From the NCBI GenBank assembly GCA_037176885.1, contig JAWWNJ010000016.1, positions 2,418,001 to 2,482,000 on the forward strand: 64,000 bases of DNA, written 5' to 3'. The notes under the pieces were generated by a model. That model did not search any database, was not told the DNA's origin, and worked only from the letters and a program-made list of their open reading frames with translations. The position numbers were made by a program, and so were the translations under genes. Below are positions 11,741 through 23,009 of the stretch, piece after piece; position 1 is the first letter of the stretch; each line of letters starts with the position of its first letter. Source of the DNA: Favolaschia claudopus (lineage: Eukaryota; Basidiomycota; Agaricomycetes; Agaricales; Mycenaceae).

Positions 11741-12669
11741 TTCCACCTCAACCGATTCCACCCAACCGAGCGCAGAGTCGGAGATGAAAATGTCTTGCCT
11801 TGCTGAGACGAAACTGGGTAGAACCTTTGAATAAATCACAAATCTCTTCTCTTCTTATCAGTGGAATCTCTGCCCCATTCTGACTTTCACCTTTGTCGCC
11901 GGTCGGCGTTCCCTCAAACCCTCCGAGTTCGCCATCCCTTCTCGACAACTGATCGGACTCTGAGCTTGAGCTATGCAGCCCTCATTGTAACCACCGTAAC
12001 CGTAACTGACGCTTCTCAGCCGTTTTCCGACAATTGGCGACATTGTAGATGCGGCGCGCGAGCGAATATATGCCTTCTTCCCGGTCGATGCGCCCGCTTC
12101 CCTCCTCCTCGTTTGATTCCCATAATTTCACCCAACTCACCGACGCTTTCTTCTCTGAGCGAAGTGGATGTATCGGGAACGAAGAGGGCGAGAAACTGCG
12201 AGGGGCTCGCTAGCGTGCGACTTGGCGTCAGTTCTTCTTTCCATGATCAAGCTATGTGGCAATTGGTTTCCGGTTTCGGAGCCCAGACGTTGACTTGATT
12301 CTTTTCTTCCTCCAGGTTAACTTTGGTCCTGGAGAAAATGACGCTGGTAAAAAGTGATGTGGGACGACAGCCTCACAATTAATCTTCCGAGATCATCCCA
12401 AGTACGCCGCTTTTCATTGAACGAGAACAGGTTGGTCAAACAAACTCCAGCTTCGTTTGGATACCGCCGTTACTCTAGCGTACGTACGTCGCATTTGGTT
12501 CGCAGTAACCTTCTTTATATTCCAGCCAGCTAAAAAAAAAATTACAAGCGCCCATTTACAGCTCTTCCTCAAATGCAGCTGTGCTCGCTATTTTAATCCA
12601 GGGTCTTAAATACCCGGCGTCGGCGAGCGTCTCTTACTTCTCTGCCTCCCTCCACCTCTGCTTACCACC
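11741..12669. other. Intergenic region after R1
   Basis: No supported gene. A TTAAATA box-like sequence at 12,606-12,612 lies about 60 nt before the ATG of the gene at 12,670 and could be its core promoter element. The rest shows only short chance open frames. Confidence 0.3.
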
Positions 12670-15583
12670 ATGTATTTTGACGATGGCCAATCCGAAGCTC
12701 CGGGTGGCATTCTCTCGAGCAGCCATGTCACAACGGTCAACGGTACATGTGTTCCTCGCACAATCTTCTACTTCTTTAACATCTATATAGTCTCAGGAGG
12801 AGTCGGAGGACCTGGCGGACGAGGCGGCCAGGGCGGCGGCGGTGCGGGTGGTAATGGCGAGGGGCCTCGATTATTTTTCTCAGGCGCCGTCATCAATGTT
12901 CGTGCAGGTCAGTGTCAGTTAGACGCCCACTATCTAAGGCTGTTACTGACGTGATACCAGACCACTTGAATGATTCCAGGAATCAGGGTTCCCTGGTTGA
13001 TTCTAGTGAGTTGTTTTGTCAATCAGATCGTGACCCACAACTTAGTCGTGCAGATTTTCGACGCATTCCATGGGGAGATGTATATCTACAGCGTCAATTA
13101 TATGTGGACGGTCCAAGATCCAATCAAACTCTTGTTTCTTGTTCTGCATCCGTTGACTGGCAACGATGCAGTGTTCGAATTGTTCATTCTGCCAAAATCG
13201 ACGGCCGCGCGTTCACCGTCGCAACCTACCCAGACGACAATGCGGAAAGGGCAAGTTCAATCCATTGTGTTAAGATTGTTTCGTCACCGATGTTTTCAGG
13301 AATGGAAACAAGATGTCGAAAGATATATGGATATTCGGTATCTCAATGGAACCAGTCCGAGTCATCGTCACCGCTAAAGTCTGAATCTTGGATACTAGGC
13401 ATGAAAACATCCTCCAACTCTATGGGACCGTGCGGTGCAGAGATATATATGCTGTCGTCTTCCATGGTGGTGTGTACAGAATCAATTCAGCTAACTCCTG
13501 GAAAGTCTCAATCATTGGCACAGATTCAATTGATTTCGAGGAATATCTGGGCCTCTATCAAGATTCTCCAATATTAACATGTTATATTCATGCCTATGCA
13601 GTACGTGCTCACTTTCCATATAGCACAAATTCTGACTTCCCGCAGGATCATGTTAACATTGTTAGTGCCCATTTGCATGGTTTAGTGATGCATGGACACT
13701 GATCCAGTCAGTCGCCGATTACCTTTACTCCACTTTTGATCACCACCAAGACTCTAATATTGATTACAACGAAGAATTGCCAAGTGAGTCGTGTAACTGA
13801 ATTCTTCAACCAACATTTGATACAGTTGGTCCCGACAGATTCCGATATGCTCGTAAACCGTTCCACCGGCCGCATCTCCATTGACCTTGGAGGCGATAGT
13901 GCCTTGATCCTGAACAGGATAGTGGATTTATCCAACCTGGCTCGCGAGCCACTACTAGTATCTCCCATGGAAATCCTTTCTTCAACAAATTACACCTGCG
14001 TTTTGAAGACTATGACGTTGGAACAGTGCCACACCAACACCTGGGATTACCTGGGCAAAAATAGTTGGTATCGTGTGGCTTCTTCCACCGCTAGCATGCA
14101 CTTGGGTGGTGTTTATTGCGCTGCTGGTGATGGTCGCTCACTTCAAGCGGTGGCTCTGCGGCACCCTTGCTCTTACAATGGGAGCGAGCGTTCGTTAAAA
14201 CCTCAAACGACTATTAGTCATGATCATGATTGTGGTTGGAGGCGGTAAGAATATCTGCTCCTATATTGGCCGCATCCTTATAACCCCACATATCTGTCAG
14301 AATTTCATATGCTGAATTAAATGAGCACCCGCAACTTGTTTTAAAATATCATTTCAGTGCGAATCACTCCATGGAGGATTGGTTGAGTCAAGCAAATCAC
14401 ATATTTGGTCGTCTGGGTGTCAATTCTCATTTCCACAGATATGGTACAACACCTCTGAAACACTGGCTAATTGTGATGCTCACTGTGTTTGCTCGTCAGT
14501 TTTCGTGAAGCATATTTCTGTTATAGCCAAGCTACGGCGGTCCAGAAAACGCTGCAACACCTCACCACAAGGGTACTTATTCGTGTGCCCGTCAAAAGAT
14601 TTTTTGACAGGACCAGCCTCTTTCAAACTCCCTGAGTGCCCTTGGTATTGGTCTCTCGACCCTTTTGGTGGAGAACAACTGAGCGAAGAGAAAGCTACTG
14701 AACTCGGATTCCCGACCTTTTATCCTCGCACCCGGATTTCCGCACGATCGTGGGACGAGTTTGCGTATGCCGGTCTGCGTGAGTTTCATGAAGGCAAAGG
14801 ATTTGATCCAGAAAGTCAGGATGTGGCAATTTGGCTGGAAGAGCCTCTATTTGAATTATTTTCGGATCAGGAGCCCCTTCCTGTGGAAGGTGAGTTCACC
14901 CAACTTGTGATTATTGCTAAGCTTGAACATAACAATATGTGTTTTGAAGAATTGACATTCTGGGAGTACGCTCGGGATAGTGACGAGGGCTATGTTTCTG
15001 AAGAATCGGAATATGGCTCCGAGTGCAGTTCCACTGGCGAAGAGGGCCATGAAATGGGGGATTTGATGACCGCCAATGACTCGGAGTCTCAAGGTAGGCT
15101 CAAGTATCCATTCAAATTTCGGAACTGAATCTTTGTTCTGTACATATTCGCTTGAAAGATATCACTCTTGCCGAGTTCACGTCGTTCAATGAAAACGGCG
15201 AATTTACTGGCCGAGTGTCAACATCCGCGTCATTCATTCCTCTAGTCAACTCATCGATCTGGTCCACTTCTTATTACCCGGCTGACCCTGGTCTGGATGG
15301 GGTATTGATGATGTTGCCATCGCAGAGCGTTTCTGGATGGGATAGGTCGCCGTCAGCCACCATATGGGACAACCAAAATCCGAGCTCCGGTTTATTTGAA
15401 CCCCCAGTGCCGCACGATTCGACAGGGCACAGCAACGCGCCCTCCCAAACATTGCCACTCAATTTCAGAGATGGCCCTGGGTATGACGGTCCTTCCAATT
15501 CGCGCAAGCGGTGTGTGGAAGACGACGATTCCGAGTACGAGCCTGCCAGCGGAGGGAACAGGACACAGCCAATTAAATACTGA
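12670..15583 (+). CDS. Member of a lineage-expanded Agaricomycete family of unknown function, about ten exons
   Basis: It starts MYFDDGQ at 12,670, followed by a Gly-rich segment (12,800-12,860). Downstream exons splice in order. Recognisable peptides include GDVYLQRQLYVDGP (about 13,075), ERYMDIR then HENILQLYGTV across an intron ending at 13,399, ILTCYIHAYA (about 13,570), DMLVNRSTGRISIDLGG (about 13,845), DWLSQANHIFGRLG (about 14,390), PQGYLFVCPSKDF (about 14,565) and WYWSLDPFGGEQLS (about 14,645). I recognise this order from a large Agaricomycete family in which a kinase-like middle (family motif of the HPNI.QLYG type) precedes a conserved C-terminal module. Catalytic function is not established. 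One intron near 13,250 appears to use a GC donor. The last exon (15,159-15,583) is acidic and disordered. The gene lies between repeats R1 and R2. Confidence 0.7.
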
Positions 15584-15744
15584 ACAATGTGTTTGTTGCA
15601 TATGTAACCGATTTCCGGGCACAGCTGGGAGCCTCGGCCCTACCCAATCTCTCGCCAACCACATCTGAACCGCCACTTCCGGCGGCTCATTCGAACAAGC
15701 TACAGCTCAGATCATTGCAGAAAGATGGCCCATCTTTCAATGAC

Positions 15745-17561
15745 TGACTGTTGTCAGCTCGGCGACACTCTGCAGCGGAAATAGAACCCAAGTACAAGCT
15801 ATGTATGCTCCTCCCCATTCAGGGCCAATAACGCGCATTGAGCCCTACCGAACAACGCGGATCTTCCGCCTCCATTCCGGTAGGACCATGTTCTCCCCAG
15901 CTCACGAACCTCACCGTGCTGGACGACACCCCGCTGAGATACATACGGAACGATAGGCAGCAATTACCAGCTGCACCGAGTCTCAGTCGGCCTAAGAAGC
16001 AGCGATGGTACCTCTATTCACCGCACGCCCTGTACTCTCGCCGAACAGACCACGCGTCTGCCTCTCCGGGTCCCCTCTCCTCCTCATCCCCACCTCCATC
16101 ACGCGCCATTAGCGCCTCGGCGCTGCGACTATACCCCGGTCACGCCCGCCCGTCTAGCGCTGAAAACTGCCTTCCACCTCGACACCTATGCAGGTCGTCC
16201 GTGCGTGCAGCCAAAGCATAAGCCTCCCACGCCTCACGCCACGCACACCTGCAGGAAGAGTGCCGCCGCCCCTACGACGGGATAGCGCCTTGGCCCCCTC
16301 GATTGGGTCCTCGTTTCTCGTGCACGCCGACAAACACCGTCGACGTCCTCCTCCACCCGCAGCAGCTCTTTCCCCACTTCCGCCACCCAAGGCGCATGGG
16401 GATAGATTCACCATCTTCGTCCGCTCGCACTATCCAGAGCAGCAGCGTCCGCTTCTACACTTTTTCTCTCCTATGCGAAACCGCACTCCACTCGAGCCCC
16501 ACCGTCCCCTCACCTCCAACAACGCTAACCCGCGTCTCGAGGAGACGATAGGCAGCCCTGCAGACGAAGAGCGGCAGGGTCCCGCACACCATCAGCAGCG
16601 ACCCTGCCCCACCGCATCCCGCGCGCGGGAATGAGTAGTATCATCGATACTCATCCGGTCGTGCTCTGCACATGCTCCTCCCCCGCTTCGTGCAATCAAC
16701 ACCCATCCCCGGATGCATACACGGGAGCCCCTCGACTGATAGGTGCGAGTCAGTACTGAGAGCATCGTCAAAAAGAAGGCTGGCACGGCGGATCTTGCAC
16801 GACACCTTCTCCCCCCCTCCATACGTGTCAAGCAGCTCGCCTCTTAAACTGACCCCTCCTCGTTTATCCTCTGCTCTCCTCCCCCCTCCTCCCCTCCACA
16901 TCCGACCGACGAGGCGGTCGGAGCTCAGACAGACACCCCTCACCGAGCTCGACCCCTCTACGAAAAGTGATGACCAGAAGACCACCCGCATCTTCCGTAT
17001 TCCCTGTCGTATGTGTCCATACACGAGAGGTCGTCGACGAGGGACCTTGACCGAGAGAAGCGAGTCAGTATTGAAGACCTCGGCGCGAAGAAGGGGGAAT
17101 CCCTCACCTCTGCTCACCACTGCACGATGCCTTCTCTCCACCTCATACGCGCCACGCACCCCCGCATGCGCATCTTCTCCGCGCTCCTCCTCTCCTCCTC
17201 CTTCCCGATCTCCTCCTCCATCTACGGAGCTCACGCGCCCCGCGCTGGGGAGTGACAAGTTCCCCCGCTCAGCGCTCGGCCTCGAGCACGAGAGCCTCCT
17301 CTACGACCTTCCAGACAGAGAAAGAACAAGGTCAGTATCGAGGCGGACGGAGACGAGGATTAAGGCTTTACCTTTTGCCTTGCACATGATATGGGGTTGA
17401 GACGCCGAGGGCGTGGAGGACGACGAAGCCTACGGTACCAACGCCGAGCTGGGTCGATGAGGACGAGGGAACCGCAGACCAAGGAGCGACGACCTCACGT
17501 TCCGCAGGGACGAGGAGGTGTGACGGTGCGCGGTCGATGAGCCGGGTCGTGGTCACCTTAG
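15745..17561. repeat. R2, first segment (interrupted copy)
   Basis: This segment aligns with R1 from about 8,990 to 10,530. It stops at the TAGGGTG end of the 4.3-kb element at 17,562 and resumes at 21,848. The matching block in R1 is continuous, which shows that R2 is the interrupted copy. Confidence 0.65.
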
Positions 17562-17849
17562 TAGGGTGCACTGATATATCACAAGCCTCTGGTCAGCGGA
17601 GGGCGGTAATATATCAAAACCTCTAAGTTAGAGGGCATTTTGATATATCACTTTCGACGCATTTTGAATACCTTTGCTTTATTTTGTACACGCGTCGCTG
17701 CTGCGCCGCGCGACGATCAAAATTATCAACTTTTGATGGATGTCGATCAAGCACGCTGGACGTCGCGATCAATCTCGTCGCCGTCGCCATCAACAGCGAC
17801 GGCGAATATTACGGAAAAAACTCTGAAAATTCAGACAAAATTAGGGGCA

Positions 17850-19280
17850 GACGGGGGCACACATTCATAGTACTTTGAAAGGTCTCAGGACATGATTGCG
17901 TCCAGATCTGATGCAAAATAAAGAAAACAACATTAATAGGATTTATTTGGAATGGCCGAGAAATACGATGTATTCGGGCGTATAGGTTACGGATAGGGAG
18001 TAAGCAGTGTAGCTGATGATTAATGCAAGAGCGGAGTCTGCACACAAGGGTATGTACATGCGATTTACAACAAGCGGCGCTAAACGGCGCACGAATCCCC
18101 GCAGCGCCTGCCTGCAGCAATGCCGCCTCCAAATGCGGCCCGCGTGGCGAGCGCAGTGAGCACGAGCACAGCAGGTAAAGCATGCGCGAGCGCACCATAG
18201 CGCGCGCCGAGGTGAGAGCGGGTGGCGCCGTATGCGCTGCCCGCAGCTCGTTTGCCGCAAACCACCTTGGCTGATACACGCGTGGGAGGACGCTTGAACG
18301 TGTACAGGCAACGCGCACGGCGGCGGGTGGTAAGCTCTCCAAGCCAGAGCAGGGCAGCGGCGACGCTGCGTATTCGTAGGGGTCATCGAGGAGCATGGGA
18401 ACCTGCGACGAGAGCGTCACGAGCAGCACTCGGCGGTTGGAAGCGAGGGCCACTAGAAAGAGTTAAACCACTTCGATGAAACTGCTTCTGAAACTAGGTT
18501 CCAACGCAGCGCGGGTCTAGCGCCGGCCAAAGCCATCCAACGGATTGATGGGGGTGTAAATGCCGGTTGGGAAGCGTCGGTGCCCAGGTCTTGATAGTGA
18601 TACACAGAATATCCTTGCAGGCATAAAATCTCTCAACAGATATGTGGTCTGCGAAGAGGCAAACGAAAACGTGAGCTATGATCCCGGTGCAGAGGAACGA
18701 GAAACGAGAAAATAATGGGCGCCACCGCGACGTATGGCGGCCCGACGAAACATCCATGAGGCAGGGAATGAGGTGGTGGATGCTTTCGCGACCAAGCGGG
18801 TACAGACCATGGTCCAATGTTCGTCGAGAAAGGGGGAATAGAAAACGCACTTTCACTAAGCTACGCGCCGAGTCTCCGCGCTGGCATGCCTACTTGCTTG
18901 CTTCAGGCGGAAGGTTTGGAGCCTCATGCTTCCCAACTACCCTAGTACCCCGAGTTTTGCGGTGGTCACAGCCAAGGCCATCTCAAACGTCGATTGAGTA
19001 TTCCAGGTCTGCAGTTCGGGAGCGTCGGGGGAGACATCTGTGATGGCGGATGCGATACCAGAGGTGTATGTCGGGTGGCGTCGAGGGTGTCGTCGTCGGC
19101 GCACAAGACCAGGAGCAGCTGGGTATGAGGAGGAGACAAGGGAAGAGGGTGGTGACACGATGCGCTGGCAGATTCCCACGTCACCGGGACGCATCCGAGT
19201 GGCTCGGGAGTATCGGTGCGATCACCGATACTCAACGCTCGCGTCCCGATATGGCAATTATTCACGAAAACACTGTTCTC
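17850..19280 (-). other. Possible decayed coding remnants inside the 4.3-kb element
   Basis: Several minus-strand open stretches (17,809-18,453, 18,494-18,856, 18,937-19,283) include hydrophobic, membrane-like runs. The one at about 18,100-18,200 has Leu/Ala-rich segments. They do not join into one convincing spliced product and show no family motif. They are recorded as possible remnants only. Confidence 0.2.
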
Positions 19281-19987
19281 CAACTCAAGGAATGCTTTGA
19301 ATCAGTGTTAGCACATTGAGACGTACATTAACATTAGCAACAACAGTTCTGAGCACAAATTCAAGATACCTGATATATCTTTGGAGCTGCTTGGTTTGTG
19401 CGTTCACTCATAAATGTTGAGTTTACGAGGCAGCAAAGGGATCGGAGACGTGTTTTTAGGGTCACAAATCTGCATAAAACCGCTCAATTTTGAAAATTAA
19501 TGCCTTGGGAGCATAAAATTCAGATTGACAGCGTTACAGCGTTGTTGGCCCGAATATTATGGTCAGTGTTGCGCCGTTCTAGGTCAAGGTTTCGGCCACA
19601 AAATCTTCGCAACGAACTTGTAGCTTACCATAGTATATGTCATGGTAAAATTAGCGCTCAAAACCTGACTTTGAAATTCGACACTTTTCAGCAGTTTGCT
19701 GGTTTGTGATGGCTACATACAGTACGGGAGGACACTTTGGCTCCAAAACATGTCAGATGTACTCAATAGACAATATATTTCCTAACTGTGCGATATAATC
19801 GATGTTTCCGATCCATGGTTCACAAAATGTCCAGTTTGTTGCCTAAGTGGTGGTGCAGTACTCAGTTCAGATGAGAGTTCAAACGAGCGACGCGCGAGAA
19901 ATCGATATGGGGGGCGTCCTAGGGGTGTAAATCTGTTATAATATCAAAGTATTGTTAGTTTATACTGCCCCTGATTATTTGGAGAAT

Positions 19988-20518
19988 TTACCTGACTTTC
20001 AATGCGCAGAACGAAGGAAAGAAAAAATTAGGCGCCGAGTTTTCAACATTAAGCGCTGATTCGGTCCGGTCAACCCAGCCAATGAGAGTAGTTTCCGACA
20101 ACTCCGAATTTCGGCCGAGATCCAATTTGCCTGTATTTCGGTCGCAAACGCTGACCTCGTCTCCAGTGGGATTAAAAACCCCAACCATTGAATAGTTTGA
20201 GTTTGGCTACAACAGAAGCACATTCTCTTACCTAGGCAGGTATTATTTTACATCGTTTTCGTGGATGCCGACAGCATTTTCCATGTTAGTGCCTCTTGAT
20301 GGCAGAGTTCTACACCATGCTTCCAACGTTGTGAAGGGAATGAGATGGAGGTTTTGAGTGAAGTTTACTCTTGGCATTTTATTGTCTTTGGTAGAAGTCG
20401 ATCCGGAGCTCCTAGAAACAGCATAGGAATGGAACCTAGAAATGGCGAAGGGAGGTAAATCAGTTAAGCGCCAGTGAAGCGCCCGTTCGGCCAGAGCGGT
20501 ATTTGATCCTGCCATCAC
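19988..20518 (-). CDS. Candidate two-exon hypothetical protein
   Basis: An ATG at 20,518 opens a 91-codon frame ending ...GIHEND at a GT donor (about 20,244). After a 45-nt GT-AG intron the frame continues PNSNYSMVGVFNPTG and reaches a stop at 19,988, giving about 160 aa. The intron length matches this genome and the second exon has balanced, protein-like composition. No family is recognised. Its position inside the 4.3-kb element makes it possible cargo or a captured host fragment. Confidence 0.35.
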
Positions 20519-21847
20519 GGCCCATCAGCATCTGTTCCATCGGAGCGGAAGCCGGAGAGCTGCGCTGACTGGGGAAGGGAAAGCGCACACATATGTAGCT
20601 AGTATGTACATAGGCTGCAAGTAGAACAGACCTACCTGAGATACAGAGAAAATGCTTTCCTTTGGGAGCTTGTAAAAGGAATGAGAAAAGAAAAATTGAA
20701 TTTTCATTGATCCTGTGTTACAGATAGTGCCGCAATTGCGCGGGCAAAGGGTAAACGAGAAGAGGGAAGGGGGAGTGAGGATACACATAAGGTGGAGAGC
20801 GGAAGAAGCGATGGGTGAAGCCAGTGGGGCAAAGCCGGAAGGTGGGAATTTTGAAGAGGTGTCAAAATGGCTTGTGTAGGCCCGGGACGGGGTAGCGAAT
20901 AGCTTGGGGAGGCAGAGTTGGGTTGGTCCAGGGTGGGAAAGACGCAGAAATGTGTCCCCGAGCGTGCGCCAACGGCGAGAAGGCGAAACGGCGAGGCGGG
21001 GGTGGTAGATGGGCCACTCGCCCTTCCATATGAGAGACAAAGACCCGGAGGTGAGGGATAGGATCACAAAGGAGGGGGGAGGGCACCGAGAACGCACACG
21101 ACGCGGAGAAGCGGCGGTAATCTGAAAAAAAATTCGGGCGATTTGGGGCGCGCTACAAACCGCGTGCGGGACGGCAAGAGCTGCTTTCTGAAAGTAGGAA
21201 GGTATTAGTCACAATCTAAATAGAGTCTGCTACCACGCACCAATCCAAATGATGCGGTATGGGCGCAAAAACGGTGGAACGGCGGAACCCGATACTGATA
21301 GTGACACGGCATTAGGAGGAGGCGGAGAGCCTATTCTTGACGCAGGGAGTTCCTTGAAGTGTCTAGTAATATGCTGCGAAAATCCCAAGGTGGTGGCGGC
21401 AGTGGAAGCGGGGTTTCGAGCCGAGCAAGCTGGATGGCGGGTTTGGTGGAGGGCCCGGTACGGACGTTGTACGGCGTGATACACCCCAGAAAGCGAGGAG
21501 GCAGGGGATACAACAGAGATAAATACGTATTCATCGTTACAGGGCGCCAGAGTGCGTGGAAGGCGAGGGGCAGCCCGGGCAATAAGGGAGAGGTGGGGTG
21601 ATGGGAAGAGTGATGGGAGACGGTGGTTCGTAACACGCGCAAACAAACTGCCCGTTTCGGATGAGCGACGTGCGCCGAGTGCACGGACCCTCAACGGCGG
21701 GCAGCGCAGGCGCGTGGTGAGCGCGGACGCGGGAGGTACCCGCGGGAAACAGGTGAGATGATGTATCAGATTCTCCGCTAACTTAGAGGCTTTGATATAT
21801 CAGAGCCCTCCGCTAACAAGAGGACTCTGATATATCAAAACACCCTA

Positions 21848-22811
21848 TACGGCTGTCGTGGTGGTGGTTGTGGAGTATAAGAAGACAGCGCGACGCCTGG
21901 TCGACCTGTCACCGCCAGCAAAAAGCGCGGCGCAAGGCTTGGGGGAGACGAGCCCAGCGTGTCGTACTTGCGATTCTGGCGATTCTGTGACAATCTCTCA
22001 GCGCAATTGATGGGGGATTTGACGTGAAAACACTGACATTCCACCACCCCTCGGTATTGGGGATTCGATAGTCGATAGATAGAGTTACCCGTCGAGTAGT
22101 CGTGCCTGCTGAAAGTGCTATACGCTTATCTGTTCAGCGAAGCCGAATGCAGAAGCGGGAAAACGAGCCTCTACTCACGAGGTGGATGTGGAATAGTACC
22201 CGACGGGACGACGTGCAGAGGTAACATCGCTGGGAATGACGGTCAGCCCTGGACGATGAGAAAAGATGGGGATGACGCACGCATGGGTGGCCGGGAGGCT
22301 GTAGTTTGAGCTGCTGTTTGAGGTGAGAAGCGTAGTATCTTCAGGTCGATCTCGTCAGATTAGAAAGATGAGTAAAAAGACGTAGTGGCTCACCGACCAC
22401 GGCGTGTCGTCGACCGAACGACACCAAACGTTTGCGAGCTCGCCGATGGACATACTCGTGAGAGGCTGCAGAGTTCTAATGAGCATGCAGGAAGGAGAAG
22501 GGACGATGACGAGGTGATATTAGGAGCCTGCCTTCGACCTCACGAGGGTGAATCGACCTCCATTGTGCTGGGATTCCTTTTGTGAAAGGTAGAGCCAGAG
22601 CGGTCGCTTCAAAGCAGCTGCTTAGGATCTACAGCGGTGAGCGATGAACTTCCAAGGGACTTGAAGAAGATAGTCGGCGAATGTCGTCGGACTCGTTTGC
22701 GAATTTCAGAGGCCAAAATTCAAGCTGAACGTCCCACATTTCGGGTGGTAGATGAGATAGAGAGCGAAATTCCGGCACGGGAGCATTCTACAGCGAATCT
22801 AGAGGGCAGAT
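21848..22811. repeat. R2, second segment, ending in the target duplication of the giant insertion
   Basis: This segment aligns with R1 from about 10,530 to 11,630. It ends with GGGCAGAT (22,804-22,811), which is repeated immediately after the large element at 60,056-60,063. R1 at about 11,620-11,640 reads continuously across this point (AATCCAGAGAGCTCCGTGTT). Confidence 0.7.
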
Positions 22812-22844
22812 AGGACCCCCGGCAACCAACTATGATGCCTGCCC
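22812..22844 (+). repeat. Left 33-bp terminal inverted repeat of the outer element
   Basis: It is a perfect reverse complement of 60,023-60,055. It is preceded directly by the 8-bp duplication GGGCAGAT. Confidence 0.92.
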
Positions 22845-23009
22845 ACCAAATCCCAGATTTTGGTGTTTCTTATCCGGACCCCTAATCGGGCAATTCTTAT
22901 CCGAATTCGGCCAGGCCTCAGCCAGGTCGACGTTTTATCCGAACTTTTGACCAGGCCTACCAGAAAATCGTCGAAAAATAGCGAAAAACCCCCAAAAATC
23001 GTATTTTAA

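Larger units (their letters stand above)
17562..21847. mobile_element. 4.3-kb element with TGATATATCA-type inverted termini, TA-flanked
   Basis: The left end reads TAGGGTGCACTGATATATCA and the right end is the complement of TAGGGTGTTTTGATATATCA. The inverted similarity extends for about 80 bp and contains two or three TGATATATC units separated by GCCTCT and GCGGAGG motifs. If TA is the target duplication, the termini are GGGTG...CACCC. The element sits in R2 at a point where R1 is continuous. I find no transposase inside. The only plausible coding stretches (about 19,988-20,518 and a loose cluster at 17,809-19,280) match no family that I know. It may be a non-autonomous element that captured sequence, or a decayed one. 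Confidence 0.6.

Noticed and set aside
8990..22811. LTR retrotransposon with R1 and R2 as LTRs
   Set aside because: No gag or pol domains between the copies, no TG...CA ends or primer-binding site; kept only as an open question about long direct repeats.
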